A stretch of 64,000 bases of DNA from Lycium barbarum (taxonomy: Eukaryota > Streptophyta > Magnoliopsida > Solanales > Solanaceae): contig NC_083346.1 of the NCBI RefSeq assembly GCF_019175385.1, positions 54,713,821-54,777,820 on the forward strand. Direction: 5' to 3'. The position numbers and the translations under genes are program-made. The notes under the pieces are model-generated. The model worked only from the letters and a program-made list of their open reading frames with translations. It was not told the origin of the DNA and ran no database searches. This document shows positions 1-10,528 of the stretch, one piece after another (within the stretch, counting starts at the first letter, position 1; each line of letters begins with the position of its first letter).

Positions 1-149
1 GTTGGTGTGTGAAAGTTCCTATTCTTAAAGACTCTGTAATGATTAATATCCTTGACTTCCAACAATTGTTTATTTGGCATAGTTCCTATTGACATCCATA
101 CTTACCATGACTATTGTCTTGATATTCGAGTGTTAGTTAGTCCACTTAT
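1..149 (+). repeat. E0 5' LTR, fragment 1 (left edge cut by window)
   Basis: This matches 31984-32168 of the E0 3' LTR apart from a few substitutions and a deletion of about 40 bp after the run CAACAATTGTTT. It ends at the E1 insertion point. The last five bases, CTTAT (145-149), are the E1 target duplication. Confidence 0.9.
145..149. repeat. E1 target-site duplication, left copy (CTTAT)
   Basis: CTTAT directly precedes the E1 LTR start and is repeated at 22558-22562 just after the E1 LTR end. The uninterrupted E0 3' LTR has a single CTTAT at the matching place (near 32165), followed by TCTATTGAGTC as expected. Confidence 0.95.
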
Positions 150-473
150 TGTTATATCCCATATTTTCATACATTGAGACGTATTAAAATAAACGCGACA
201 AGTTAAAGACAAGACTATCTTAAGATACGAAGTAGAGATTTTAAATTCCGGTTTCGTTTCAAGTCACAATTTACCTACAATTTTGTTTGGCATGGAAGTA
301 TTAATGGAAAAATTGGGATTAAACTAACCATAATTGGATTAATAAGTGGGATTGGAAAGACAAAAATCAGTCCACTTTTAAGCCATGTTTGGCCGTGCAC
401 TATAGTGGGATAGTCAAAGAATTATTGACCCAAGTTAGTGTGGTACACTTGTCCAAAGCATGGAGTGAATACA

Positions 474-480
474 TATAAAA
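474..480 (+). promoter_or_regulatory. E1 LTR TATA box
   Basis: TATAAAA lies about 325 bp into the 5' LTR, followed within 40 bp by a CT/AG-rich stretch typical of LTR transcription starts. The 3' LTR copy reads TATACAAAA at this place, so its promoter is damaged. The start site itself is not visible. Confidence 0.5.
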
Positions 481-2729
481 GAAAATCTGATTCACTCCAC
501 CTTAACAAAATCATTTCAACACTTCAAGAGAGAGATATAGTGATAGAGAGGGAGAGTCTCTCGGCTAGAGCTAGCCGAGAGAAAGGGGTCAAAAACTTGC
601 TCCAAATTTCAGTTTTCTCCACCAAATTTTACTCCTCACCTAGTGTACAAGAATGTGTATTGGTTGTTGAAAATAAACAAGAAGGTGTAGCACCTCAATA
701 GAGTGGAAAATTCGGCCAAAGTGTAGAGCAAGATTGTAAGGTAAGAATGCTTAGTGTTCTTGTATTGTATGATGATTTGAATGTGTAGTTCATGCATGTT
801 GTTGTTGGATTGTTGTTGTAGTTGAAGTAGAGAGTGAGCCGTGAGTGAGGTGAAGTCATGATTGAATTCATTTTGCATGTATTGGTGATGAATTGAATAT
901 GTACCAACATGGGTAAATGAACAATGACTGTAGAAGTTTGGTTGTGATGTTGCATGTTGGATATTGGACTGTTTTTGTTGAAATGAAAATGAGCCGTGTG
1001 TTGAAGGTTCTAATGAAGTCATGCTTTATCTTCTTGAACATGTATTGGAAATGGATTGAATGTACTGTAGTTGGATAAACGGATAAAAATCATGAAATTG
1101 TGGGAAGGGTGTTGTAGCCGTGAAAAAGGGACTGTGTTAGGGGAGATTTAGGGACTGTTTTGTGTCACATTTGGATTGTTGTTGTTATGGAAATTGTGGT
1201 GTATTGTATGCATGTTGAATATGTGAATTGAGGTGTTAAAGAAATGAAATATGTTGAAGTGTATAGGCAGTCCAAAATCGTGGACAGTTTTGATGTTAGA
1301 AGTGAATTTGTGGGTGTTGAATGTTGATTCTTGTTGCAAACGTTTAGTGAATGTAAAGTGCCATGATTCAAGTTAAAACTGAAATGATTGCGGGCTGTTG
1401 TAAGAGTGAAAATGATGCTAAAACAGTTCCAAGAATCATGAAAGTAATGTCATCAAACGTGTTGTGTTGTTGCAAGTTAAAACTAGAAATTTGCTAAGTA
1501 AGAATGGAAATGCTATGTGTGTTGATTAGCCGTGTGTATGAAACAATTTTGAATGGTGTATGGACTTCCCAAGTTCCCTAAGTCATGTTTAAACAAGTCT
1601 TGATTAATATATGAAAGAACGATTAGCAATGTTAGCTTGTAACGCTAGTTGGTTTGGAGTGCGAACGAAACGTCGTTTAAATTTTAGAAAGGAATTGTGA
1701 GCGTCAAAATACGTATTGAATTCCCTTGTAGACTAATTGTAGTTCTTCATATCTTGATATAGGATAAGTGTTTTTGGGCAGCAAGTACAAGTTAGAATAC
1801 AACTAAACGCTAAAGGTATGTAAAGCCTATTCCTTCTTTCTTTTGGCATGTCCTAGACGTAAGTATGAAATGATATGAACCTTGGGGTAAATTCTATTCT
1901 CTAGTTCCATGCATGACTTATGATTCTATATTTCCTTAATGCTATTGTCACGAGCCTACCATATGATTGACTAATGAATGATGTATAGAAGTTCCTACTC
2001 TTAAAAGATTGGCATGAATAGAAGCATACTTGACTTCCATAAACTACATCATGGAAATTGATACATGTACATGAAAGCTGAAACGTTCCTTGCTATGGCT
2101 TGTAATGAGAGTTGAAAAGAATTGAATATGATTATTATCCCAATACTTTAGAGCTGGTTAGTTGCTTATCTATTGAGTCTCAAAAGATGAATGGCTTATA
2201 TGTGGTTGCTTATTATTCTGCTCGTGCTTATCACTATATCCTTCACTGAGTCCCGGGCCAGGACACGTTTTCGTGCGCATGTTTATTATATTATTCACCG
2301 AGTCCCTCACTAGAGGGCCGGGACACGTTATATATATATGATGATGATATGATGATATGATGATATGATGATATGATGACATGATGATATGATGATATGA
2401 TGATATGGAGATGGTGGCCAGGAGGACATATATATATTCCTTATTACCGAGTCCCTCATTAAAGGGCCGGGACACGTACATATTTATGTTTTATGATGCT
2501 ATGATTATGAATACCGAGCCCCTCATTAAAGGGCCGGGACACGTTATATATGTTATATACAGAATAATTATGCAGCTTTGATTACGAAACGCTATAATGA
2601 CACTGATATGAGAATGACACAGATGAAATATGTTCAAAGGCAAGTTTTATGATGTTCTGGTTGTTGCATTGAGTCCTACATACCTTGTCTCAACATAAGT
2701 GTATTACTATGTTTCAAGCTTTACATGCT

Positions 2730-2790
2730 CAGTACATATTCCGTACTGACCCCCTTTCTTTGGGGGGCTGCGTTCATGCCCGCAGGTACA
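2730..2790 (+). promoter_or_regulatory. LTR double stem-loop with CAG|GTA donor-like site (E1 5' LTR)
   Basis: CAGTAC (2730-2735) pairs with GTACTG (2743-2748) over a 7-nt loop. A second stem, CCCCC (2750-2754) with GGGGG (within 2762-2767), follows at once, then GCTGCG and CCCGCAGGTA. The same block occurs at 21949-22010 in the 3' LTR and in every other complete Tekay LTR here, with paired base changes in the second stem. It would sit in the 5' leader of the genomic RNA. The role is inferred. Confidence 0.6.
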
Positions 2791-3125
2791 GACGCTCGTT
2801 TCGGAGATCCGCCAGCTTTGGATACCTATTCAGCTATTTTGGACTGCTCCCTTGTTCCGGAGCCTAGCTTGTGGTATAACTCCCTTATGTTGTATTCATA
2901 TGTGTTTGTTTGGGTACGGCGGGGCCCTGTCCCGCCATATGATATGGTCATTACTCTTAGAGGTCTGTGGACATCGGTGTGGGTCTGTTTGTAGTTGTTG
3001 ATGCGTTTTAGGTCTATGACTTATGTTTGGGGCGTACCCATTTGTAATGGCAGCCTTGTCGGCTTGCATATATATGTATGTTTATTATTTTGTATATCGT
3101 GGCAGCCTTGTCGGCTTGCGTAGGA

Positions 3126-3156
<31 letters not shown>

Positions 3157-3348
3157 TAAAAAGTGCAACTCCTCAAAAGACAGGTGTCTAAGCCATACAA
3201 AACTTGACAGCTTTAAAATAATGTCCTACCCGTTTTATGTACAAATGAGATCATGACATGCTAATTGCAAATGACTACAGTTAACAGATAATATGGGTGT
3301 CCAACTCGGGCACTAGTCACGGCCTACGGGGTTGGGCCGTGATAGAAG

Positions 3349-3360
3349 TGGTATCAGAGC
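3349..3360 (+). promoter_or_regulatory. E1 primer-binding site (tRNA-iMet)
   Basis: TGGTATCAGAGC starts 5 bp after the LTR end. It is complementary to the 3' end of initiator tRNA-Met, the usual minus-strand primer of Tekay elements. Confidence 0.92.
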
Positions 3361-3401
3361 GGTCCTTCCTCGGAGTGTCTACAGACCGTGTCTAGTAGAG
3401 T

Positions 3402-3441
3402 CTTGTTTATCGATGTGATGTGCACCACGTTTATAAACAGG
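3402..3441 (+). promoter_or_regulatory. E1 leader stem-loop with GTGCAC palindromic loop
   Basis: The outer stem CTTGTTTAT pairs with ATAAACAGG, the inner stem ATGTG pairs with CACGT, and the 8-nt loop is AT-GTGCAC (palindrome 3420-3425). It lies 40-80 nt 3' of the primer site. Equivalent hairpins occur in E2, E0, F, B and C. It resembles a retroviral dimer-initiation site; function not shown. Confidence 0.6.
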
Positions 3442-3562
3442 AAGCTACAGGACATTTAGGATGTCGTCTTTCTTTCTCATTCTAGATCGTGCGATAGAGC
3501 CTGAACCTAGGAAAGATTGTTTCTGACCTCTTTTCCTGTAGGTAGGTGCAGAATTGCGAGAG

Positions 3563-3973
3563 ATGAAGAGGCCAGCTGCAGATAGTGGGGGTGCTAAGAA
3601 GGCCCCTAGGGTAAATTCGGGACCCCAGCCTCCAGGACTGAGTAGGAGGAGCCTCAGTTATTCTATCGATACTGACCCCTCGGAGGACCCAGCGACAATT
3701 CCTCCAGAGTTTTTGATATCCAGGGAGGCGGTCCCTTAACCCATACCAGTTGTCCCTATGGCAGGGCACCACGTCAGACCGGCTACCCCGGTAAGTGTTA
3801 CAGATTATTCCAGCCCCCTGTCCTGGTCATCGGTAAACCAGGAGTTGCCCGGTTATCTGCATTCGCCGGATTTAGATGAAGAAGATGATGAAGATCAGAC
3901 GAGTAAATGGCGGGCAAACGATGACGAGGAGCACACTTCACCTTCTAGATCACCGGATCAGACTAGAGACTAA
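3563..3973 (+). pseudogene. E1 acidic reading frame in the gag position, one in-frame stop
   Basis: This frame starts at the ATG at 3563, shortly after an acceptor-like TGCAG, exactly where gag starts in the sister elements. It reads about 59 codons (MKRPAADSGGAKKAPRVNS...) to a TAA at 3737-3739, then continues in the same frame for 78 codons to 3973. The second half has an acidic run (LDEEDDEDQT) and an Arg/Ser/Asp-rich tail. There is no capsid signature, no CCHC zinc knuckle and no protease motif, so it is not ordinary Gag. It may be a degenerate Gag N-terminus, an accessory protein, or captured sequence. I do not recognise it. It could be made in two parts, by read-through, or not at all. 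Confidence 0.4.
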
Positions 3974-5187
3974 TCGACTACAGGTATATGAGACCTTATT
4001 GAAATTTCCTATGTATGTGCATTTGTTATAGATTGTTACCTAATCGCGGCAAGCGGAAATCAAAGGAGTCAACAACCAAGTAGTTACGAGTAACAATGAC
4101 CAAGGCGTTCCCACCCGTGGGAATTTCGGAATCTAGGATGGAAAATAGTTGCACGTACAGGTGAAAGTTGGATAGAAAGGGTACGTAATGAGAATTTATA
4201 TATACGGAATGACAAATTGGCCATCATTATGGTGAGTTATGGTAAGTATAGTAAGGAAACGGGTTGAATGGATATATTGCAGATAAGTCCAGTTAGAAAG
4301 TGTGCACAGAAGAAGCTAAAGGAACCAGTAACTGTAAACATAATATATATTAGACATACTACGAATGCTGCAGGTACGTTTGAAACCTGCAGTTAAGTAT
4401 GGAAAAGGAAAATAAACAGGAAAGGGTGACAGATACAGTTTGTGTTGGGTATACGAGGCAATTTCGTCATTTTTATCTTGCGATTGATATAGGAAGCCCT
4501 GTGCGGCTACGATACGATATACAAATGTATGTGTTGGCCCTGTGAGGCATTGTTGGTATTTCCTGTGTGCAGGTTTTGGGATAGTAAGAAATACAGAGGA
4601 AACTCTACCAAAATTTTCTGAGAAATAACAAGGAAATGACGTATAAGTTCATAATATTTTTGGAAAGTCGCGCCAATAGTAACAATAAGGTTTGACTAAG
4701 TCGCAAGTGCGTCTGACTTTGAGAGATAAGGATTAACCGACGAATTGATGGTAATAGTAATTATGAGGTCGGTATCAGCATGTTAAAAAGAAATGCTAGG
4801 ATAATTTGGAAGGGTTTGTGACTAAGGGATGATTTAGAAGGGGCCGAAAAAATCTTAATAGAGTGTTATATTGAGGTATCGACGGAACTGATAAGCAGGG
4901 GTAAATTACGACGAGTTTATAGTTAAAAGAAGAAATAGGATGATTGAGACAAGAGTGCAGGGGAAGAAGAATTATGACAAACACGAATGTATTGATAAGA
5001 CAGCTTGTGTGATATTATGGGTACGATTGACCAAAGGGTAAGTACGCCTACTCCACAGGGTGTAAGTAAACCATAGTAAGAGTCGTGAATAAGGCCAAGC
5101 AGTGTTACACTATAGGATTGATTACGGACAAGATATTACGTGAATATAACAAGTGTTGTGATAAGAATGAATAAAGCGTAGTGAGTA
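3974..5187 (+). other. E1 noncoding interior, 5' part
   Basis: There is no coding frame. Bases 4490-4625 resemble part of the E2 LTR near 8026-8130 (TTGGCCCTGTG..., GGAAACTCT...). Bases 4785-5187 line up with 27950-28350 of E0, so E0 and E1 share this noncoding interior. It stops at the E2 insertion point. Confidence 0.7.
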
Positions 5188-8100
5188 TGTTATATCCCGT
5201 ATTTTCGCGCATTTGGAAAAATTAGAAATAATCTTGACTTGTATGAAATAAAGTCATAATTGGTTACAGTTAACATAAGAGTTGTGCATGAAAGAATATT
5301 AATGTGGAAGTGTCGAGGAAGACTAAGGGCAAATTTGGAATTTTGGAAATTAGTTTCGGGAATTACAAAATTTGATTCACAAGTCATTGGGCTCAAAAAT
5401 TGAATTGAAATCAAAGCCCAAGACTTGAGGGGGTGGCCGGCCAAGTGAGGCCCAAGCCCACCACACTTCACAAATTTTTTCCATGTGCTACAATTAAATA
5501 TATAGTGGGCTTTATCCCTTAGACCCTTCAAGAAACATAGAACAAAGAACAAAGCAAACAAAGAGAGCAAGAAGAGAAGGTCACGGGTTGGCCATAGAAA
5601 ATTTGACCCTCACAAATCTCCCTCCAAAAATTATTATCTTGTGGTTTTTATACTAATTCAAGGTCCCTTAACAATGTGGTGTAGTTGGTTTGGAAGAAGG
5701 AGGACTTGGGTCTTCAAATTGACAAGTTACCCAAGTGAAGAAGATTGGAAGAAAAGGTAAGGATTCATTCTCTTTTATATGTTATAAAGCCTTTGTTTAT
5801 GTTGTATTAAGTAGAGATGAGTAGAAAATATGGTAACATGGAAGTTTAGAAAGTGGGTGTACATGTGTGCATGTGGCCGTGTATATGCATTATGATGTGT
5901 AGTTGGAATGAGTTGAATTTCATGTTTTATTTTAGTTGTGAGTAGGGTGGAATTAATATTGGAAAGAAAAGTCGAATGAATTTGGTGAAAGTTGGAAAAA
6001 CTACATGTTGGCCGTAGGGTTAGGTATGATGAAATGGAAATGGTTTAAATGTGGTTTAATATGTTAATTGTGTTGTTGTGATTCTTGCATTGTAAATGTA
6101 GGAAAAATGATGTAAGCTGCAGTGAAATGGAGTGTGAGAACTTATGCCGTTTGCCTATGATTTTATAACATTATGGAATTAAGTTGTTAGGGTGCAAACT
6201 ATGATGATTGTTGATGAATATAGAAGATGGAATTGAGTTATGAATGTGTATGTTAAAGATTAGAAGAACCGGATAAATTATGGTTGTGGCGGAAAGTGTA
6301 TATACTTTGTATATCTCGTGTATATAGTGTAGAAACGATATGAAATGCTTCTAAACTATGTTGTGGTGATCTAGATTGATAATGAATGTGAAATCGTCGA
6401 GATAAGTTTGAAAGTTAAGGTTAAAGTAAAGGTTATAGCATTATGTCGACAAGTAGAACTAGTTGTGCCATATTGTGTTTCTAGTGTTTGTTGTTGATGT
6501 TGCTGTTGTTGTTTGGGTTGTTGTTGATGATTGTGAGCCGAGTTGAATTCTCGGGGGTGCTATATGTATAGGGGAAGTGCTGCCGAAATTTCGGTAGACA
6601 AATATGAGTTGAATTGAATTCGTAGCATCTATAGCTTATAATTGGTAAATGTGACCATTTGCAGATTTTCGACGAAACGGAGAGTGAGCTTGGATAGGCT
6701 TAAAAAGCTCAAAAGGTATGTAAAGCTACCCCGATCCTTCTTTTGGCATGCCTAAGTGTATTAGGATCGAATTCGGGCCTCGAAAGACTTTCTGCCCCTC
6801 GGAATCCGCAAGTGAGAATATCACTTTTTCTTTCAGTAAGACTAAACTCTTTTGGTATGTTTTCTTGGAAATTATGCAAACCTTCTCTAAACTCCTTGGA
6901 AAGCTACAGAATGTCCGTAGAACCTTTATAGGTGACCCCATAAGCTTAAAGGGCGTAATTTGGACCCATCGCCTTGCTTGTCCCGAGGTGGGCCCACTAT
7001 TCCCGGTTTTGCCCTTAATGTTCTTATGTCTTCTTTTCGAATAGTTCTTAAAAGAAACGTTTAGACTACCATTCTAATTACCTAACAAACGTTGTTTTAA
7101 ATATTCCAGTAAGTCTGATAAATTGTTTTGATACTCGAAACACATTTACTATGATTCCTTCCGACTTCATTGGATCGGTTTGTCTTTGATATGCCTCATC
7201 GAGTCTATGGAAACATTCATGATATTTTAATTGCATTAGTCTCTCCCTACTCCATTCGTGGATGCCCCAATGTTTCCCACACTGAGCCCGGGCCAGGATA
7301 TGTTGTCAAGCGCGATCCTTTGCATTGTTCGCCGTGCCTCGATGTGAGGGGGCAGGTATACGCGTACATGGGTTTGTGGAGTATGTTGTGCCATGTACGT
7401 TTGTTCTGATATGATTTACTATGGCCATCTGATATGACATATTATGTTACGGGGTTATGCCCCTATTCTGATTCTTCTGTGTTGTGGCACCAGCGTCGGG
7501 AGGGTGGCCACGTTCTATCTGCCGAGTCCCTTGGCAGGGGCCGGATTTGATATGACATATGTTTCTGTACACACTCTGCATGTTTTGAAAATATGTGTTT
7601 GATACTTTGGATTTTCTGCTTACTTTCTGTACGTTCTGTACCGGTTATGATCTTGTTTCTGTAATTCAGGCATTGCATATTCAGTACATATTTCGTACTG
7701 ACCCCCTTTCCTCGGGGGCTGCGTTTTCATGCGGCGCAGGTACCGACGACAGGTTTGCTGATCCGTCCGCTTAGGATCTCCTTCTGCTATTTTTGGAGCG
7801 CTCTTTTATTCAGAGCCATCTTTTGGTATAGTATGTCACTTCTATATATGTATATTCTCGTTCATGGGTACGGCGGGGCCTTGTCCCGTCATATGATTCT
7901 GTCAGTCTGGTAGAGGTCTGTGGACATGTTTGTGGATTGGGATCTTTCTGTACAGCTGTGTGTATATGTTGTGTTTGGGCGATCCCATTCGCCGCGGCGG
8001 CCGGTCCGCATATATTTAAATGTTACTCTGTTGGCCCTGTGTGGCCTTTGTTGGTATTTTCTGCGTGCAGGGTATATGGGATAGTCCGTAAAACAAAGGA

Positions 8101-8231
8101 AACTCTGCCGAAATTTTTCTGGAGATTATCTAAATTGGAACTAAAGCCTTGTCGGCTTCTGCTATATACTAGAATGTGATTGAGTGCCCAGATCGGGCAC
8201 TAGTCACGGCCTACGGGGTTGGGTCGTGACA
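5188..8231 (+). repeat. E2 5' LTR (3044 bp)
   Basis: It starts TGTTATATCCC and ends GGGTCGTGACA before the primer-binding site. A TATA-like AAATATATAG is at about 5496-5505. A CCGAG-TTGAATT-CTCGG hairpin lies at 6538-6554, the 12-bp palindrome CCGAAATTTCGG at 6583-6594, CCGAGTCCC-type dyads at about 7280 and 7522, and the double stem-loop block at 7682-7743. Open frames of 60-100 codons in it recur in the 3' LTR only because LTRs are copies. Confidence 0.95.
7682..7743 (+). promoter_or_regulatory. LTR double stem-loop and donor-like site (E2 5' LTR)
   Basis: CAGTAC-ATATTTC-GTACTG (7682-7700) is followed by a CCCCC/GGGGG stem and then GGCGCAGGTACC. The GT at 7740-7741 after CAG is donor-like. 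The 3' LTR copy is at 15924-15985. Confidence 0.6.
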
Positions 8232-8235
8232 AATG

Positions 8236-8247
8236 TGGTATCAGAGC
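8236..8247 (+). promoter_or_regulatory. E2 primer-binding site (tRNA-iMet)
   Basis: TGGTATCAGAGC begins 5 bp after the 5' LTR end. Confidence 0.93.
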
Positions 8248-8288
8248 GGTTCGTCCTAGGAATGTCTACAGACCGTGTCTAGTAGGGT

Positions 8289-8328
8289 CTTGTTTATCGG
8301 TGTGTTGTGCACCACACCTATAAACAGG
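8289..8328 (+). promoter_or_regulatory. E2 leader stem-loop with GTGCAC loop
   Basis: An outer stem of about 9 bp (CTTGTTTAT with ATAAACAGG) holds a perfect 6-bp inner stem GGTGTG (8299-8304) with CACACC (8313-8318) and the loop TT-GTGCAC (8305-8312). It is the cleanest copy of the kissing-loop-like hairpin in the window. Confidence 0.65.
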
Positions 8329-8434
8329 AGGCTACAGGGCATTTAGGATACTACCCTTCTTTCTGTCTTAGATCATGCGATAGAGCTGTGTTATCAAGAT
8401 GATTCCTCCCTAACGAATTGTTACATTTGCAGTT

Positions 8435-10528
8435 ATGCCTCCAAAAAAGGCGACAGCGGCCTAAAAGGCCAAGGCAGCAGCTGTGGGAGAGACTAGTCGG
8501 GCCCAGAGGGTTACCAGGGCCCATGCTCATATTGCTCCTGATATTTTGCCCCCGGCAGAGGGCTCTTCCACACCGCCACACGTAGAGGATATTGGAGCAG
8601 CAGCAGCTACAGGTCGAGGGGCGGCTCCACCGCCAGCTCCCGAGATTCCAGTACCTGAGCCTCCAGCTCCACGGCCAGGGACTGAGGATCAGACTATGAG
8701 AGAGGTAGTTCAGCTATTGACCAGACTTGTGGCGGGACAGGTTCAGAGGCACGGATTGGGAGGTGACCGAGCATATAGGCGCGACAGTTCGAGAGCTCGT
8801 GAGTTCTTGACTTGTGGCCCTCCAGAGTTCTTCGGGACAAAGCCCGAGGAGGATCCCGAGGAGTTCATCAGGAAGATGCGGCGCACCTTACATTTTATTA
8901 ATGCTTCTGCGACAGAGTCAGTCACATTGGCTTCGTACCGGTTGTATGATGTAGCGGCAAATTGGTACGAGTCATGGGAGTTATCCAGAGGCGACGGCGC
9001 TCCCCCAGCAGTTTGGGATGATATTTCTCAGGCTTTTCTTAGTCATTTTCTGCCTCCGGAGTTACGGCGAGCCAAGGCTGACAGATTTTTATTGCTGAGA
9101 CAGAGGGGTCGCAGTGTTCGAGAGTACAGTATGGAGTTCGACTCATTGGCCCGATACGCACCTGCTGTGGTAGCTATTATGGCTGACAGGATGCACAGGT
9201 ACATTATGGGGCTGGACCGTTATTTTATCGACAGTTGTTTGGTATTGGCTGCTCAGCCCGGCATGGATATTTCCCGGATTCAGGCCCACGCCCAGGGCAT
9301 GGAGGACCGGCATAGGGAGCGTCAGCCTGATAGGAGCCAGGATCGGAGACAGCCCAAGAGGGCCAGATCATCTGGGTATTCTGGAGATTTTCGGGGCAGG
9401 CAGCCTCAACAGCCTCAGCAGCCGCAGCAGCCTAGCAGACATCTATCCCAGCCGGCACAGAGTGCACCTCCACAGCCTACAGGTCGCAGATTTGATAGCC
9501 CAGGTTATTCAGGAGCAGGTCAGAGCTCCAGGGCTTCAGGTTCGCGGACAGAAAGGGGTTCTGGTCAGACGAGGCCACCTAGGCCTCAGTGTTCTTACTG
9601 TGGCAGATATCATCCGGGGGAGTGCTACAGAGCCACCGGTGCATGTTTTTCTTGTGGCCGTCAGGGCCATTCTGTGAGAGATTGCCCGTATAAGGGTAGT
9701 GCGGGTGGTGCAGTGCAGCCTACCGGATCAGCCGCCGGGTCTTCATCTTCATCAGTGGCTATGCGCCCTACGGGGCCAGGTACTTCAGCACCAACGGGTC
9801 GCGGCAGAGGCCGTGGTGGAGCTTCTGGTACCAGCGGTCCTTCGAACCGCATTTATGCTCTGTCCAGCCGCCAGGATCAGGAGGCATCGCCTAATGTCGT
9901 TACAGGTACATTATTGGTTTTCTCTCGGTCTGTGTATGCATTGATTGATCCAGGTTCGACTTTGTCATATATTTCGCCTCTGGTTGCTAGTAAAATTGGT
10001 ATAACGTCTGAACCTATAGAGCCGTTTGAGGTAGCCACACCGATTGGGGACTTTATTGTACCAAAACAGGTATATAAAAACTGTTCTGTAATTGTATGTG
10101 GCTGTGACACTAAGGCAGATCTGGTGGAGTTAGATATGGTCGAGTTCGATGTTATTATGGGGATGGACTGGCTAGCCTCCTGTTATGCCAATGTTGACTG
10201 CCAAAATAAGGTAGTTCGTTTCCAGTTTCCCGGGGAGCCAGTTATAGAATGGGCCGGTAATACAGCATCGCCGAAAGGTAAGTTTATTTCATACCTTAAG
10301 GCGAAGAAAATGATCAGAAAGGGTTATTTTTATCATCTGGTTCGGGTACAAGACTTGACAGCAGAAACGCCTACTCTTCAGTCAGTTCCCGTGGTTAATG
10401 AATTTCCAGATGTGTTCCCAGATGAGCTCCCAGGCCTTCCTCTAGAGCGGGAGATAGATTTTACTATTTATTTGCTTCCAGATACTCAGCCGATATCTAT
10501 TCCCCCGTACAGAATGGCACCGGCATAA
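8435..10528 (+). pseudogene. gag: E2 gag and protease, broken (stops at 8462 and 10526)
   Basis: This is the 5' part of the Tekay polyprotein: capsid/nucleocapsid that packages the RNA, then the aspartic protease. The ATG at 8435 (MPPKKATAA) follows an acceptor-like TTTGCAG by two bases. A TAA at 8462 stops translation after nine codons; the same frame is then open to a TAA at 10526-10528, where sister copies have a sense codon (MAPA-x-LKELK). Gag core motifs such as PPEFFG and PEEDPEEFI are present, then a Gln/Pro-rich linker and a CCHC knuckle ([14 protein letters not shown], about 9643-9685). The protease has [14 protein letters not shown] (about 9935) and ends near MGMDWLASC. No intact start remains downstream, so it is a pseudogene. 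Confidence 0.9.

Larger units (their letters stand above)
150..3344 (+). repeat. E1 5' LTR (3195 bp)
   Basis: It starts TGTTATATCCC and ends GGGCCGTGATA directly before the primer-binding site. A TATA-like TATAAAA is at 474-480. Repeated units with a CCGAGTCCC...GGGCCGGG dyad lie at about 2250-2545, among ATGATATG microsatellite (about 2337-2407). The two-hairpin block is at 2730-2790, two GCAGCCTTGTCGGCTTGC copies are at about 3050-3120, and a TA run is near 3127-3148. It contains no credible gene; the small open frames in it are chance. Confidence 0.93.

Noticed and set aside
636..1371. Antisense Asn/His/Thr-rich frames, repeated at 19863-20598
   Set aside because: Low-complexity translations of GTTGTT-rich LTR sequence; present twice only because of the LTR pair.
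2337..2545. Regularly spaced repeats that could suggest a CRISPR array
   Set aside because: Units vary in length, spacers are microsatellite, and the setting is a plant LTR.
6743..7044. Open frames of 60-100 codons on both strands, repeated at 14968-15286
   Set aside because: They recur only because both lie in E2 LTR copies. No domain, no promoter context, and the frames differ in other LTR families.
8483..8483. GTG at 8483 as a gag start in E2 (likewise GTG/TTG at 36023, 12399 and 43973)
   Set aside because: Non-ATG codons are not credible starts here; sister elements start at MPPKK, which is the ATG at 8435 in E2.
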